Below, one piece after another: positions 41,807 to 49,466 of a stretch of DNA of 64,000 bases; positions within the stretch are counted from its first letter, which is position 1; the number at the start of each line of letters is the position of its first letter. A program made the position numbers and the translations under genes. Source of the DNA: Hydrogenoanaerobacterium saccharovorans. GTDB lineage: Bacteria > Bacillota > Clostridia > Oscillospirales > Ruminococcaceae. The stretch lies in contig NZ_RKRD01000001.1 of the NCBI RefSeq assembly GCF_003814745.1, positions 682,001-746,000 of the forward strand, read 5' to 3'. Below the pieces are notes generated by a model that worked only from the letters and a program-made list of their open reading frames with translations, had not been told where the DNA came from and did not search any database.

Positions 41807-42522
41807 TTTTCACATGCCTCCTCATCCATATCCACCGGGTAACGCTTGGCTGCATAGGCAGATGCAGCCACCGCACAGATAATGATTTTCCATCCTCCCG
41901 ATAGTGCGCTGAACACAAGTACCCATTTGAGAATACAGCTTAAAACAACCGCAATGCCTATTACTATAGCAATGGGCTTAACTTTACGTGCCGGGGGGAC
42001 AATGATTGCAATAAACATACCGTAAATGGCAATGCCCAAAGCACTGCGCACCGCCAAGGGCAGCAAACTGGTAGCGGTAGCCCCAAGTAGAGTGCCCAAT
42101 GCCCACCCCCAGTAAGGTGTAAACCCTAACCCTGCAAGATATGTAGCTGTAACCATCCCTTTTTCTTGCATAGCAACTGCAAAAATTTCATCGGTAACAA
42201 CAAACGAAAGTGTACTGCGTTGCAGCGAAGTCATTTTGGGGTCGGCTTTTTGAGATAATGAAAGCGACATCAACATGTAGCGAATATTGATGACGAAGGT
42301 GGTGATGGCAATTTCAAAATATCCGCCTCCCGCTAAAATCAATGCTGTTCCGGCAAATTGCCCTGCCGAAGTAAGGTTGGTCATCGAAATAAGCAGTGCA
42401 ATCCAAAACGGTAAGCCGTTTTCTGTACACATCATTCCAAAGGTAAACGACACCGAAAGATACCCCAAACAAATCGGAACGCCATCTTTTATTCCTTTTA
42501 AAAATGCATTTTTTTTGTCCAC
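41803..42522 (-). CDS. azlC: Branched-chain amino acid exporter large subunit AzlC
   Basis: The 239-aa membrane protein matches AzlC/YgaZ: GIKDGVPICLGYLSVSFTFGMM at the N-terminus, MTNLTSAGQFAGTALI, ITTFVINIRYMLMSLSLSQK and VTDEIFAVAM. The start is taken as GTG 42522 with GGGAG at 42531-42535; a TTG at 42537 is possible. It and azlD form a two-gene operon flanked by hairpins. Confidence 0.93.
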   Translation of the reverse strand: MDKKNAFLKGIKDGVPICLGYLSVSFTFGMMCTENGLPFWIALLISMTNLTSAGQFAGTALILAGGGYFEIAITTFVINIRYMLMSLSLSQKADPKMTSLQRSTLSFVVTDEIFAVAMQEKGMVTATYLAGLGFTPYWGWALGTLLGATATSLLPLAVRSALGIAIYGMFIAIIVPPARKVKPIAIVIGIAVVLSCILKWVLVFSALSGGWKIIICAVAASAYAAKRYPVDMDEEACEK

Positions 42523-42554
42523 TGATTTAACTCCCAAATGTTTTTGATAACCGT

Positions 42555-42590
42555 GAAAAAGACGACCTTTAAATGAAGATCGTCTTTTTT
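42555..42590 (-). terminator. Terminator of the chemotaxis receptor gene
   Basis: AAAAAGACGA (42556-42565) pairs with TCGTCTTTTT (42580-42589). It follows the receptor stop by about 165 bases on the minus strand with a T-tract on either side. Confidence 0.6.
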
Positions 42591-42755
42591 ATTAAGCCGC
42601 CGCAGCTGCTGCCTATGTATTACAAAAAGATAATGGAACCATGATTCGACAGATTATCATAACTTATAGTTTAGCAAATGTTGAACCGAGTTTCAAGCAC
42701 ATGTTTTATCAAATTACTATGATGCTTTGATTGAATTGATAAAACTAGTGAGTGA

Positions 42756-44849
42756 TTAGTATTTTTCCATCATTTTTGTTTCATGCATCAGTTCATCTTC
42801 GCCTATTGCAATTTCTTCTGAAGATGGCGTGAACGAGCCGGATAGCTGATTATTAAACTTATAATTACCTACCATTTTCATCAGCAACTGCGCTTGGCCG
42901 TCAAGCTCCTCGCTTGCTGCGGCAGTTTCTTCTGCGGTTGCAGAGTTTGTCTGTACTACATTCGAAATCAGGTCAACCCCTGCATTAATTTGATAGATAC
43001 CTTCTTTTTGCCTTTGAGCAGCATCGTAAATTTCGCGTACAATTTCGTTAATTTTATTGGTGCTTTCAACAACACTTTTCAATGCCTGTTCGGTATCTTT
43101 TGAAATTTTACTGCCCTTTGTTACTGCAGACGAAGCTTTTTCAATCAAATCGGCAGTTCTTTTTGCAGCTTCTGCGCTTTTTGTTGCAAGGTTTCGAACT
43201 TCCTCTGCAACAACGGCAAATCCTTTGCCGGCTGCACCTGCTCTGGCAGCTTCAACCGCTGCGTTCAGAGCCAGAATATTGGTTTGAAATGCAATATCAT
43301 CAATTGTTTTTATGATTTTTGCTATTTCACCAGAGGTTTTGCTAATTTCATCCATTGCCGTGAGCATGTCTATCATATATTCGCTGCTCACCGATACCTG
43401 ATTACCGGTTTCGTCCACCATGACGCTTGCCTGGCTGGCATTTGCGGTATTATCATTTATTTGCTGTGCAATTTCAGAAATAGTTGCCGCCAGCTCTTCT
43501 GTTGAACTTGCCTGTTCTGTAGCACCTTGTGCCAAAGTCTGCGAAGCAGAGGATACATGGCCGGAACCCACAACAATGCCGTCAGCCGTTGATTTGATTT
43601 GCTCCAGTATCATTTTAATTTCTGTAAACAGATTTTTAATAACCTCTGCGATTGTTTTATAGATTCCGTTATGTCTTTGCGAATCGATGCTTATCGTCAA
43701 ATCTTTATTAGTGATAGCTTTTGCAAGCACAGAAGTATCGTCTGCAATTTGTTGCACAGAGTTGACTGCGCCTTCCATAGAGCGCGCCAAAGAGCCAATT
43801 TCGTCTTTGCTGTGAATGGATGCCAGCTCTTGATGAACCGCCTCATCAATCTTGCCCGTTTCAATCGCCTTTGCAGCATTTACTACTTTTTCAAGCGGGG
43901 TTTTTACGCGCCTTTTTAAAACACGGGTAACAAAGAATATACTGATAAAAATAGCGATTAACGCAGTTGAAACGAGTAATGTCAATTGAAATAGAAAAGT
44001 CTGCTCTGATTGTGTTAAATCATTACCCGAATATAAAATTCCGGTAACCTTGCTGCCGTCCTCAGATAGGATTGGGCTGTAAACAGCTATATAGTTTTTA
44101 CCAAATAATTCAACAGTGCCTTTATAATCTTTCTTTTGATTAATAACAATATCGGCAATTTTGCTGTCTAATTTTGTTTCCACTGCTCTTTGGCCGTTAT
44201 CGATCAGTGTGGTGTTTATTCTCACATCACCTTGAAAAATGGTAAATTCATCGCCCATCATCGCTTTCAAATTATCTACGAATTCAGGGTTATCAAGCTG
44301 ATATCCTACAGAGATACAACCGATTATTTTTCCTAATTTATCGCATATTGGCACCCCTGCTTTTACTGCGTATTTTATTACGGTACCGCTTTCAATCTCG
44401 GATGCGTCTTTCCCCGAAAGTGCATTCTTAATGTTTTGTTGCGATGAAACGTCATCCCCTTTTTTATTCGGATCATGTGACCGCCCCAAAACAACCCCTT
44501 TACCGTCGGTTACTGTAATTGCGTCCAGTTTTAGGGCTTCTGCTTTCTTACCGATTTCTGCAATGATTTTAGCAGAATCCCTCATAGTTACGGCACCGAC
44601 GATATCAGAATCGAGAGCGATTGCTTTCGCTGAAGTAATCAGATTTTCTTTTTTAAATTCAATTTCCGATTGAAGAACTTTGATGTTGGAAAGCGATTCG
44701 TTCACAGCAATTTGGTGAATTGTATTATTGGATAAAAAAAGTGCGATGAGAGAAGTAATAGTAACTGTGATTGCAACAGTGTATGCATTTAACCTCATAA
44801 TAAGAGTACTTAAACTTTTTGATTTTTCTTGTTTTTTGTTTTTTTTCAT
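42756..44849 (-). CDS. Methyl-accepting chemotaxis protein with Cache-type sensor
   Basis: The 697-aa receptor has a Lys-rich cytosolic start, helix 1 (about 18-45), an extracytoplasmic single-Cache domain (about 50-285, with DAITVTDGKGVVLGRSHDP and GCISVGYQLDNPEF), helix 2 (about 288-312), HAMP (about 312-366) and a long signalling domain whose tip reads IAFQTNILALNAAVEAARAG. It signals to CheA/CheW and is adapted by methylation. Cache domains of this kind often bind small carboxylates or amino acids; the ligand is unknown. Start ATG 44849 with AAAGGGAA upstream. Confidence 0.93.
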   Translation of the reverse strand: MKKNKKQEKSKSLSTLIMRLNAYTVAITVTITSLIALFLSNNTIHQIAVNESLSNIKVLQSEIEFKKENLITSAKAIALDSDIVGAVTMRDSAKIIAEIGKKAEALKLDAITVTDGKGVVLGRSHDPNKKGDDVSSQQNIKNALSGKDASEIESGTVIKYAVKAGVPICDKLGKIIGCISVGYQLDNPEFVDNLKAMMGDEFTIFQGDVRINTTLIDNGQRAVETKLDSKIADIVINQKKDYKGTVELFGKNYIAVYSPILSEDGSKVTGILYSGNDLTQSEQTFLFQLTLLVSTALIAIFISIFFVTRVLKRRVKTPLEKVVNAAKAIETGKIDEAVHQELASIHSKDEIGSLARSMEGAVNSVQQIADDTSVLAKAITNKDLTISIDSQRHNGIYKTIAEVIKNLFTEIKMILEQIKSTADGIVVGSGHVSSASQTLAQGATEQASSTEELAATISEIAQQINDNTANASQASVMVDETGNQVSVSSEYMIDMLTAMDEISKTSGEIAKIIKTIDDIAFQTNILALNAAVEAARAGAAGKGFAVVAEEVRNLATKSAEAAKRTADLIEKASSAVTKGSKISKDTEQALKSVVESTNKINEIVREIYDAAQRQKEGIYQINAGVDLISNVVQTNSATAEETAAASEELDGQAQLLMKMVGNYKFNNQLSGSFTPSSEEIAIGEDELMHETKMMEKY

Positions 44850-45182
44850 TGTATTAAAATTCCCTTTCTTGAGTTAATTTGCAATTATTGCGGTTTTGTA
44901 TAATGGTAAGGATGCTATTTTTAAATTGATGATTACGGTAGTAAGCTGCTTAGGGAACTTTGATTTTTGCCAACCCTACCATTGGTGCATATCCACACAC
45001 TGAAAATCTGTTTAGATAATTAGAGTATTTTGGCTCGTGAAATATAATCAGGTTATATCCACCAACTTCTTTCAAATATAGTCAAATCTTGTAAGCTATT
45101 TTATCATATATTAGCTAAAATTGTAAACATTTTTTAATAATAATATATTTTTTGATTAATGATTAACGAATAAATGCACATA

Positions 45183-45233
45183 AAAAAGCCGTACCGTTAA
45201 GCCTTAATAAAATGACTTAATGATACGACTTTA
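45183..45233 (-). terminator. Imperfect hairpin after the tRNA 3'-end copy
   Basis: AAAGCCGTACCGTTAAG pairs with CTTAATGATACGACTTT at 14 of 17 positions; on the minus strand TTTTTTAT follows. It sits directly beyond the duplicated tRNA 3' end, as a tRNA terminator would. Confidence 0.6.
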
Positions 45234-45235
45234 TT

Positions 45236-45268
45236 TGGAGCTGATAGTCGGATTCGAACCGACGACCG
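45236..45268 (-). repeat. Duplicated 3' end of tRNA-Thr (attachment-site-like)
   Basis: Thirty-two bases, from CCA through the acceptor strand and the whole T-arm, repeat 46978-47009 with a single A/G difference. There is no D-arm or 5' acceptor strand beside it, so it is not a complete tRNA. This is the pattern left when an element inserts into the 3' end of a tRNA gene and restores it. Confidence 0.7.
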
Positions 45269-45333
45269 CAAGCTGTTGCTGCAGTCATCATTTACTTTCT
45301 TTTTTATACACTACAATTTTTACAGCACAATGA

Positions 45334-45870
45334 TTATTTAACTGCCTGTATGCTGTCAGATTTATCATCATTTAAGGAAGAAGTAGCTAACGAGATAAGA
45401 AATTGCATTTTTTCATCCGTAATATCTTCATAAAATGTTAGGTATTCAGACGGCACCGAAAATGACTTTATTGCTTCAGGTGATATTTCTACCTTAATCA
45501 TATTTGTATCTTTAAATATTGTAACTGTAATGTTCTTTTCTAATTCTCCATCTTTATGAAGTGCCGCAGGTGATTTATAAGCCGCAATACAATAGAGCGA
45601 TTCGCTATCCTCAAGTTTTTCTTTTATTTCGTTCTTTTCACCGCTTAAGCCTGTAATTTCACTGCTCCATTGGTTAAACTTAAACAGTATATCGCTGTCT
45701 TCAATGGTATTGATTAATGAATTATCTTCTGATGAATAGACTTCTATACGGCAAAGCCGTTGCAATTCCTGAGAGGTATATTCTTTATCATTTTTGGTTG
45801 TATCAATGGAACAAGCGCCTAAAACAGTAATTAGTAACAATGACATGATAAATATTATTTTTTTGCTCAT
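45334..45870 (-). CDS. Unknown lipoprotein in the tRNA-Thr island
   Basis: The 178-aa protein has a lipoprotein signal with lipobox VLGAC (Cys20), so it is anchored outside the membrane. The mature part is an unrecognised acidic alpha/beta protein with LCRIEVYSSEDNSLINTIED and a NITVTIFKDTNMIKVEIS strand pair. Its ATG overlaps the stop of the upstream XRE/membrane gene (ATGA), so the two are coupled: a cytosolic DNA-binding membrane protein and an external lipoprotein. Function unknown. Confidence 0.8.
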   Translation of the reverse strand: MSKKIIFIMSLLLITVLGACSIDTTKNDKEYTSQELQRLCRIEVYSSEDNSLINTIEDSDILFKFNQWSSEITGLSGEKNEIKEKLEDSESLYCIAAYKSPAALHKDGELEKNITVTIFKDTNMIKVEISPEAIKSFSVPSEYLTFYEDITDEKMQFLISLATSSLNDDKSDSIQAVK

Positions 45871-46766
45871 TTAGGATTTCTCCTCTCAATCAGCAATTTA
45901 CATACTGTCACCAACAAGATACAGAACAAAGCAATGATGGGTACAACTGGGCTCCAAACATTTGTAATGATTCCGATTACAACTGCTATTGCTGTAACAG
46001 GCAGAGCCACATAGACCCATGTAAACCGCCCTTTGCTGTTTTTTCTAGACATATATTGCGCATTTTGCACAATCATATTTTCTGCACGGAGTGCAAGAGC
46101 TGCGAGAATAAAAAGAGCGACCCAAGCAGTGTTTAACACCCATGACAATCCATTTGCTACATTAGCGTCAAAATAATTTTCAACAATTGTGGTAAGTTCT
46201 GGGCTTAAAATTAAAATAAAAACTCCAATGATTATCATGACAGCATATCGCTTTCGATTTTTTTCATGCTCCACTCTGAACTCTTTGATTGTTGTGTCAT
46301 CAAACAGAAGTGTTTTTTCCTCTATCTCTTGGTAATGCTTAGGCTGGAAAACATGCCATACTAATATGGCTATCCCCAATGCCGTAGCTACCCAATAGAA
46401 TACCATTGCAGCTTGCCTGTAATCGGAAACGCAGCCGAAGATGTTGGAAAGGATTATGAGGCCAACACCCACTGTAATTCTTTTTGATCCCTGCCGTTTG
46501 TAAGATAGAAACCCGTCAATCATCTCACGGCTGACATAATATCCTTTGCTATATTGGTTATCTTCTGTTTGTTCATCTTTTAAAAGATAATCTAAGGTTA
46601 CACCAAATATGGTACTAATCTGCAATAATTTTTCTGTTTCCGGTGTACCTCTGTCGCTCTCCCACTTACTCACAGCTTGGCGCGAGACATCTAAACACTG
46701 TGCAAATTCCTCTTGTGAATATCCTTGCTCTTTTCGAAGATTTTTTAATTTTTCACCAAATGTCAT
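45867..46766 (-). CDS. XRE-family HTH regulator fused to a membrane domain
   Basis: The 299-aa protein has an N-terminal XRE helix-turn-helix (about 1-65: KLKNLRKEQGYSQEEFAQCL, VSRQAVSKWESDRGTPE) and, after a linker, a membrane domain with about six or seven helices (about 95-115, 120-138, 175-192, 207-228, 250-290). Membrane-tethered XRE proteins of this kind are common in Firmicutes and may couple membrane state to transcription. It has its own promoter with paired repeats upstream, and the downstream lipoprotein gene is translationally coupled to it. Confidence 0.88.
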   Translation of the reverse strand: MTFGEKLKNLRKEQGYSQEEFAQCLDVSRQAVSKWESDRGTPETEKLLQISTIFGVTLDYLLKDEQTEDNQYSKGYYVSREMIDGFLSYKRQGSKRITVGVGLIILSNIFGCVSDYRQAAMVFYWVATALGIAILVWHVFQPKHYQEIEEKTLLFDDTTIKEFRVEHEKNRKRYAVMIIIGVFILILSPELTTIVENYFDANVANGLSWVLNTAWVALFILAALALRAENMIVQNAQYMSRKNSKGRFTWVYVALPVTAIAVVIGIITNVWSPVVPIIALFCILLVTVCKLLIERRNPK

Positions 46767-46792
46767 ATAGAATCATCCTCTTTTCTGCCTTA

Positions 46793-46821
46793 ATTATAAA
46801 TAGCAAGGCAGTCATATGCAA
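46793..46821 (-). promoter_or_regulatory. Promoter of the XRE/lipoprotein pair
   Basis: On the minus strand TTGCAT (46821-46816) and TATAAT (46798-46793) are 17 bases apart, 27 bases before the ATG at 46766. Confidence 0.6.
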
Positions 46822-46822
46822 C

Positions 46823-46858
46823 CAAGTTAGCGTTTCGTTTTGTCAACTCAGCGTTGCA
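46823..46858. promoter_or_regulatory. Direct repeats upstream of the XRE promoter
   Basis: CAAGTTAGCGTTTCG (46823-46837) and CAACTCAGCGTTGCA (46844-46858) match at 11 of 15 positions with a 21-bp period, two helical turns. They lie just upstream of the -35 box and could be the binding site of the XRE protein itself. Confidence 0.4.
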
Positions 46859-46934
46859 TAGCAAAAAAATGTAGTCTTTTTTACTGTCTTTTTAAATTTT
46901 TTTAAGTAAAACCATAAAAATAGTGCAAATATAA

Positions 46935-46975
46935 AAAAGCAGAACTTTAAGAAATTTCTTAAAGTTCTGCTTTTA
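46935..46975 (-). terminator. Terminator of tRNA-Thr
   Basis: A perfect 20-bp inverted repeat (AAAAGCAGAACTTTAAGAAA and its complement) lies right after the tRNA; on the minus strand it is followed by TTTTTTATA. Confidence 0.8.
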
Positions 46976-46977
46976 CA

Positions 46978-47053
46978 TGGAGCTAATAGTCGGATTCGAA
47001 CCGACGACCTGCTCATTACGAATGAGCTGCTCTACCAACTGAGCCATATTAGC
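46978..47053 (-). tRNA. tRNA-Thr (anticodon CGT)
   Basis: The 76-nt gene has a 7-bp acceptor stem (GCTAATA with TATTAGC), a D-arm with GGCTCAGTTGGTAGAGC, an anticodon arm CTCATTCGTAATGAG giving anticodon CGT (Thr, codon ACG), a T-arm GTCGGTTCGAATCCGAC and an encoded CCA end. It is intact. Its 3' half is repeated at 45236. Confidence 0.93.
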
Positions 47054-47456
47054 ACGCAACATATATTATACATATAAGCAAAGGTGCAGTCAAGATAATT
47101 TAGCAGACGAAAACAAATTAACGAAAAATTACATTTGGTAGATTTTACATTTTTGTGTTTTCAACACATTCCACCGTTCTTTCAACAGAAAAAACGTGAT
47201 AAAAAAGGCGTTTCCACAGGAATCAACAGATATGAGTGGAAAAAACGGTTGAAAATGTTGATTACTATGCGTATAATTGTTGAAATGTTGATAACACGTT
47301 GAAAGTGCACCCGATGAAAAGACAAACATCTTTATTGAGCAGATAAATTAATAAAAATTCAATAGTAAAAGATACGAAGTTGTAGTATAATAAATAATTG
47401 GTTAATGCAAAATGCAAGCCGATTTGCATTATGGAACTCATTAAAGGGGAAGAAGC
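47054..47456. other. Intergenic region with clustered TTWTCAACA-like nonamers
   Basis: Between about 47158 and 47304 the sequence TTTCAAC or its complement GTTGAAA occurs five times, and TTATCAACA- and GTTTCCACA-like nonamers add to the cluster. Each is one or two bases from the DnaA box TTATCCACA. A TATAAT-like -10 near 47387 may serve the SGNH gene. No gene is seen. Confidence 0.45.
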
Positions 47457-48404
47457 ATGCGAAGAAAACGTCAAGTATTTGTAAATCGAGATAAAAAAAA
47501 GCCATCTGCAGCAACACCGGCTTTGGTAATTATAGCAATATCATTGTTAGTTGCTTTAAGCGGTGCATATGTATGGCAGATGCTCAGCGGTGACCAAGCA
47601 AAGTTGGAAGCAAAAAAATCAACGCAGTCCTCATCATCTACAGCCTCGTCGCAGGCAAGTAGCCAAGAAGACCAATCTGCTTCAAGTCCCCAAACCTCCG
47701 CCGATGATACGCAATCTTCAAGCGGTCAGTCTGAATCTGCAAGCAGCGAGCAGGCATCAAAGCACGAGCAAGATGTAGAACTGGATCTTTCGGTTGCTGT
47801 ACCGGAAAGTGAGCGCGTAAGCAGTTCTTATTTTGATGATGCAATGTTCGTAGGCGATTCTATTACCAACGGCATTTTGTCCTACCAAATTATGCAAAAT
47901 ACAACCGTTATTTCTCATACCGGCATCAACCCCGATACGATACGAACCAAAAAGGTTTTTCGCAGCAGTTCCGGTGAATTGGTTACCATTTTGGATGCAA
48001 TGAAAAGCAATATAGATAAAAAGAAAATTTATATTATGCTGGGTTCAAATGGCTTTGCTTGGATAGGAGAGGATCAATTTATAGAGTATTACGAAGATTT
48101 TCTGCGTTCTGTAATAGCACAGCACCCAGATGCAATTATTTATATTCAGTCAATACTGCCTGTTACCAAAGCAAAGTCTGATTCGGACGCTGCTTATGCA
48201 AACAGCAAGATAGATCGATACAATGCGGATATTATCGCACTTGCAAAAAAACTAGGCGTACATTATTTGAATGTAGCCGAGGCATTTAAAGATGAAAATG
48301 GAGCGCTCCCAAATGAGGCAAGCCCCAACGACGGAATGCACTTTTCATCAAAATACTATCAGATTTGGTTTGACTACTTGAAAACTCATACGATACAAAA
48401 CTAA
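47457..48404 (+). CDS. Membrane-anchored SGNH/GDSL hydrolase
   Basis: The 315-aa protein has a basic cytosolic start, one membrane anchor (about 22-43), a Ser/Gln-rich linker (about 56-105) and an SGNH-hydrolase domain: FVGDSITNG (block I, nucleophile Ser), a Gly in the block II position, MLGSNGF (block III Asn) and DGMHFSSKYYQ (block V Asp-x-x-His). It acts outside the membrane, probably as an acyl-esterase on cell wall or exported glycans. GGGGAAGAAG precedes the ATG. Confidence 0.9.
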   Translation: MRRKRQVFVNRDKKKPSAATPALVIIAISLLVALSGAYVWQMLSGDQAKLEAKKSTQSSSSTASSQASSQEDQSASSPQTSADDTQSSSGQSESASSEQASKHEQDVELDLSVAVPESERVSSSYFDDAMFVGDSITNGILSYQIMQNTTVISHTGINPDTIRTKKVFRSSSGELVTILDAMKSNIDKKKIYIMLGSNGFAWIGEDQFIEYYEDFLRSVIAQHPDAIIYIQSILPVTKAKSDSDAAYANSKIDRYNADIIALAKKLGVHYLNVAEAFKDENGALPNEASPNDGMHFSSKYYQIWFDYLKTHTIQN

Positions 48405-48449
48405 AACAACCGGTGCTTTAATGCTGCGGACATAAGGAGATATTTGTTT

Positions 48450-48926
48450 ATGAAAAAAACACTTACCACCGCTATAGCGGTTTTATTGGCAATAGGGGCT
48501 GTGCTTTCCGGCTGCGGTAAGCACGCGGCTGCACAAGTGGATGTATCTGCTGTAGCCCAGGCATTTCGCGATGGGCTGACATTTCAAGATGAAATGAACG
48601 AAATTGCTGAAACGCGTTTGGGCGACTATTACCCTACTATAGATGTAAGTACGCTGAATGGTTTCAAAATGTATAAGGGTGCATCTGGTGCAACAGCTGA
48701 GGAAATTGCCGTGTTTCAGGCTAAAGATTCAGAAAGTGTAAAAGATATCGAAAAAGCAATTGAAACCCGCCTTGAAGATTTAAAGCTCCAATTCGAGGAT
48801 TATGTTCCTGCTGAGGTAAAAAAGATTACCGAAGCTGTTACAGAGACAAGTGGTAGTGTTGTAGTTTTGGTTGTGGCAGATGACGCTGCGGCTGCACAGA
48901 AGATAGTAGACGAACAACTGGGTTGA
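48450..48926 (+). CDS. DUF4358 family lipoprotein
   Basis: The 158-aa protein has a lipobox LSGC (Cys22) and the DUF4358 pattern: VDVSAVAQAFRDGLTFQDEM, a GASGATAEEIAVFQAKD strand-helix and a C-terminal VVVLVVADDAAAAQKIVDE. The family is widespread in clostridia, with unknown role. The ATG at 48450 follows AAGGAGA. It lies 45 bases after the SGNH hydrolase gene and probably shares its transcript, suggesting a joint cell-surface role. Confidence 0.9.
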   Translation: MKKTLTTAIAVLLAIGAVLSGCGKHAAAQVDVSAVAQAFRDGLTFQDEMNEIAETRLGDYYPTIDVSTLNGFKMYKGASGATAEEIAVFQAKDSESVKDIEKAIETRLEDLKLQFEDYVPAEVKKITEAVTETSGSVVVLVVADDAAAAQKIVDEQLG

Positions 48927-48974
48927 TGTTATAATTGATATGTTAGTAGTATAGGATAATGGAGGCGGAACACA

Positions 48975-49328
48975 GTGGTAGTGGAATGTTGGGTAATTAT
49001 TGTACTTATTCTGCTGATGGCATCTATTATTTTTCGCACAGGTAGGATAGGCCAAGCGGTTGCTGTACTTCCGCTTACAACGGTACCGTTCTTCCACCTG
49101 ATTGGCGGCCCGCTTTCGCGCATTTTAGACAGTTGGTTCCCCACGTTGTCGGGTAATCTGTTCCATGTTTCTATCGATGTAGCGGGGCTTGTAATTGCCT
49201 GTGTACTTTACGGGCTGCTTGCAGGCAATATGGGTTCGCGCCGCGGCAGACGCATGTATATGATCCTTTGCGGTGTTTTCAGTGCGCTGCTCACTATTGT
49301 GTTGGTTAATAGTATTCTTCCCTTATAA
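48975..49328 (+). CDS. Small three-helix membrane protein
   Basis: The 117-aa protein has predicted helices at about 3-20, 30-52 with an amphipathic segment, 65-85 and 92-115, with a basic SRRGRR loop. No family is recognised. GTG start at 48975 follows GGAGGCGG (48961-48968). It is the third gene of the SGNH-DUF4358 group and is followed by a terminator. Confidence 0.75.
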   Translation: MVVECWVIIVLILLMASIIFRTGRIGQAVAVLPLTTVPFFHLIGGPLSRILDSWFPTLSGNLFHVSIDVAGLVIACVLYGLLAGNMGSRRGRRMYMILCGVFSALLTIVLVNSILPL

Positions 49329-49349
49329 ATAATACCTCGCAACAATCGG

Positions 49350-49377
49350 GGGCGGACAACGGTGTCCGCTCTTTTTT
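49350..49377 (+). terminator. Terminator after the SGNH gene group
   Basis: GCGGACA and TGTCCGC enclose ACGG (49352-49369) and are followed by CTTTTTT. Confidence 0.85.
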
Positions 49378-49466
49378 ATTGTAACCCGTTGACAATCATA
49401 AATGCTTACAGTAAGATTTATCTGATTCTATGGTTATTGGTTGAGAGTAAATTATTGGAGGTTTCT

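Larger units (their letters stand above)
44850..45333. other. Intergenic stretch upstream of the chemotaxis receptor
   Basis: It contains the minus-strand hairpin (45183-45233) and the tRNA 3'-end copy (45236-45268). The rest (44860-45180) is AT-rich and presumably holds the receptor promoter; no gene is seen. Confidence 0.4.
45236..47010. mobile_element. Candidate minimal island integrated at tRNA-Thr
   Basis: Direct repeats of the tRNA 3' end (45236-45268 and 46978-47010) bracket 1.7 kb with two minus-strand genes and no integrase. The intact tRNA lies on the upstream side and the spare 3' end with its own terminator on the downstream side, exactly as expected for integration into the tRNA 3' end. 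Either integrase genes were lost, or the cargo is a satellite moved in trans. A decayed tandem tRNA is the main alternative. Confidence 0.45.

Noticed and set aside
45236..45310. A complete second tRNA gene at the 45.2 kb copy
   Set aside because: Only the T-arm, acceptor 3' strand and CCA are present; no D-arm and no matching 5' acceptor strand can be read on the minus strand.
47158..47304. A chromosomal origin of replication
   Set aside because: No dnaA, dnaN, rpmH or gyr genes are nearby and the boxes are degenerate; a secondary DnaA-related site is the most that can be suggested.
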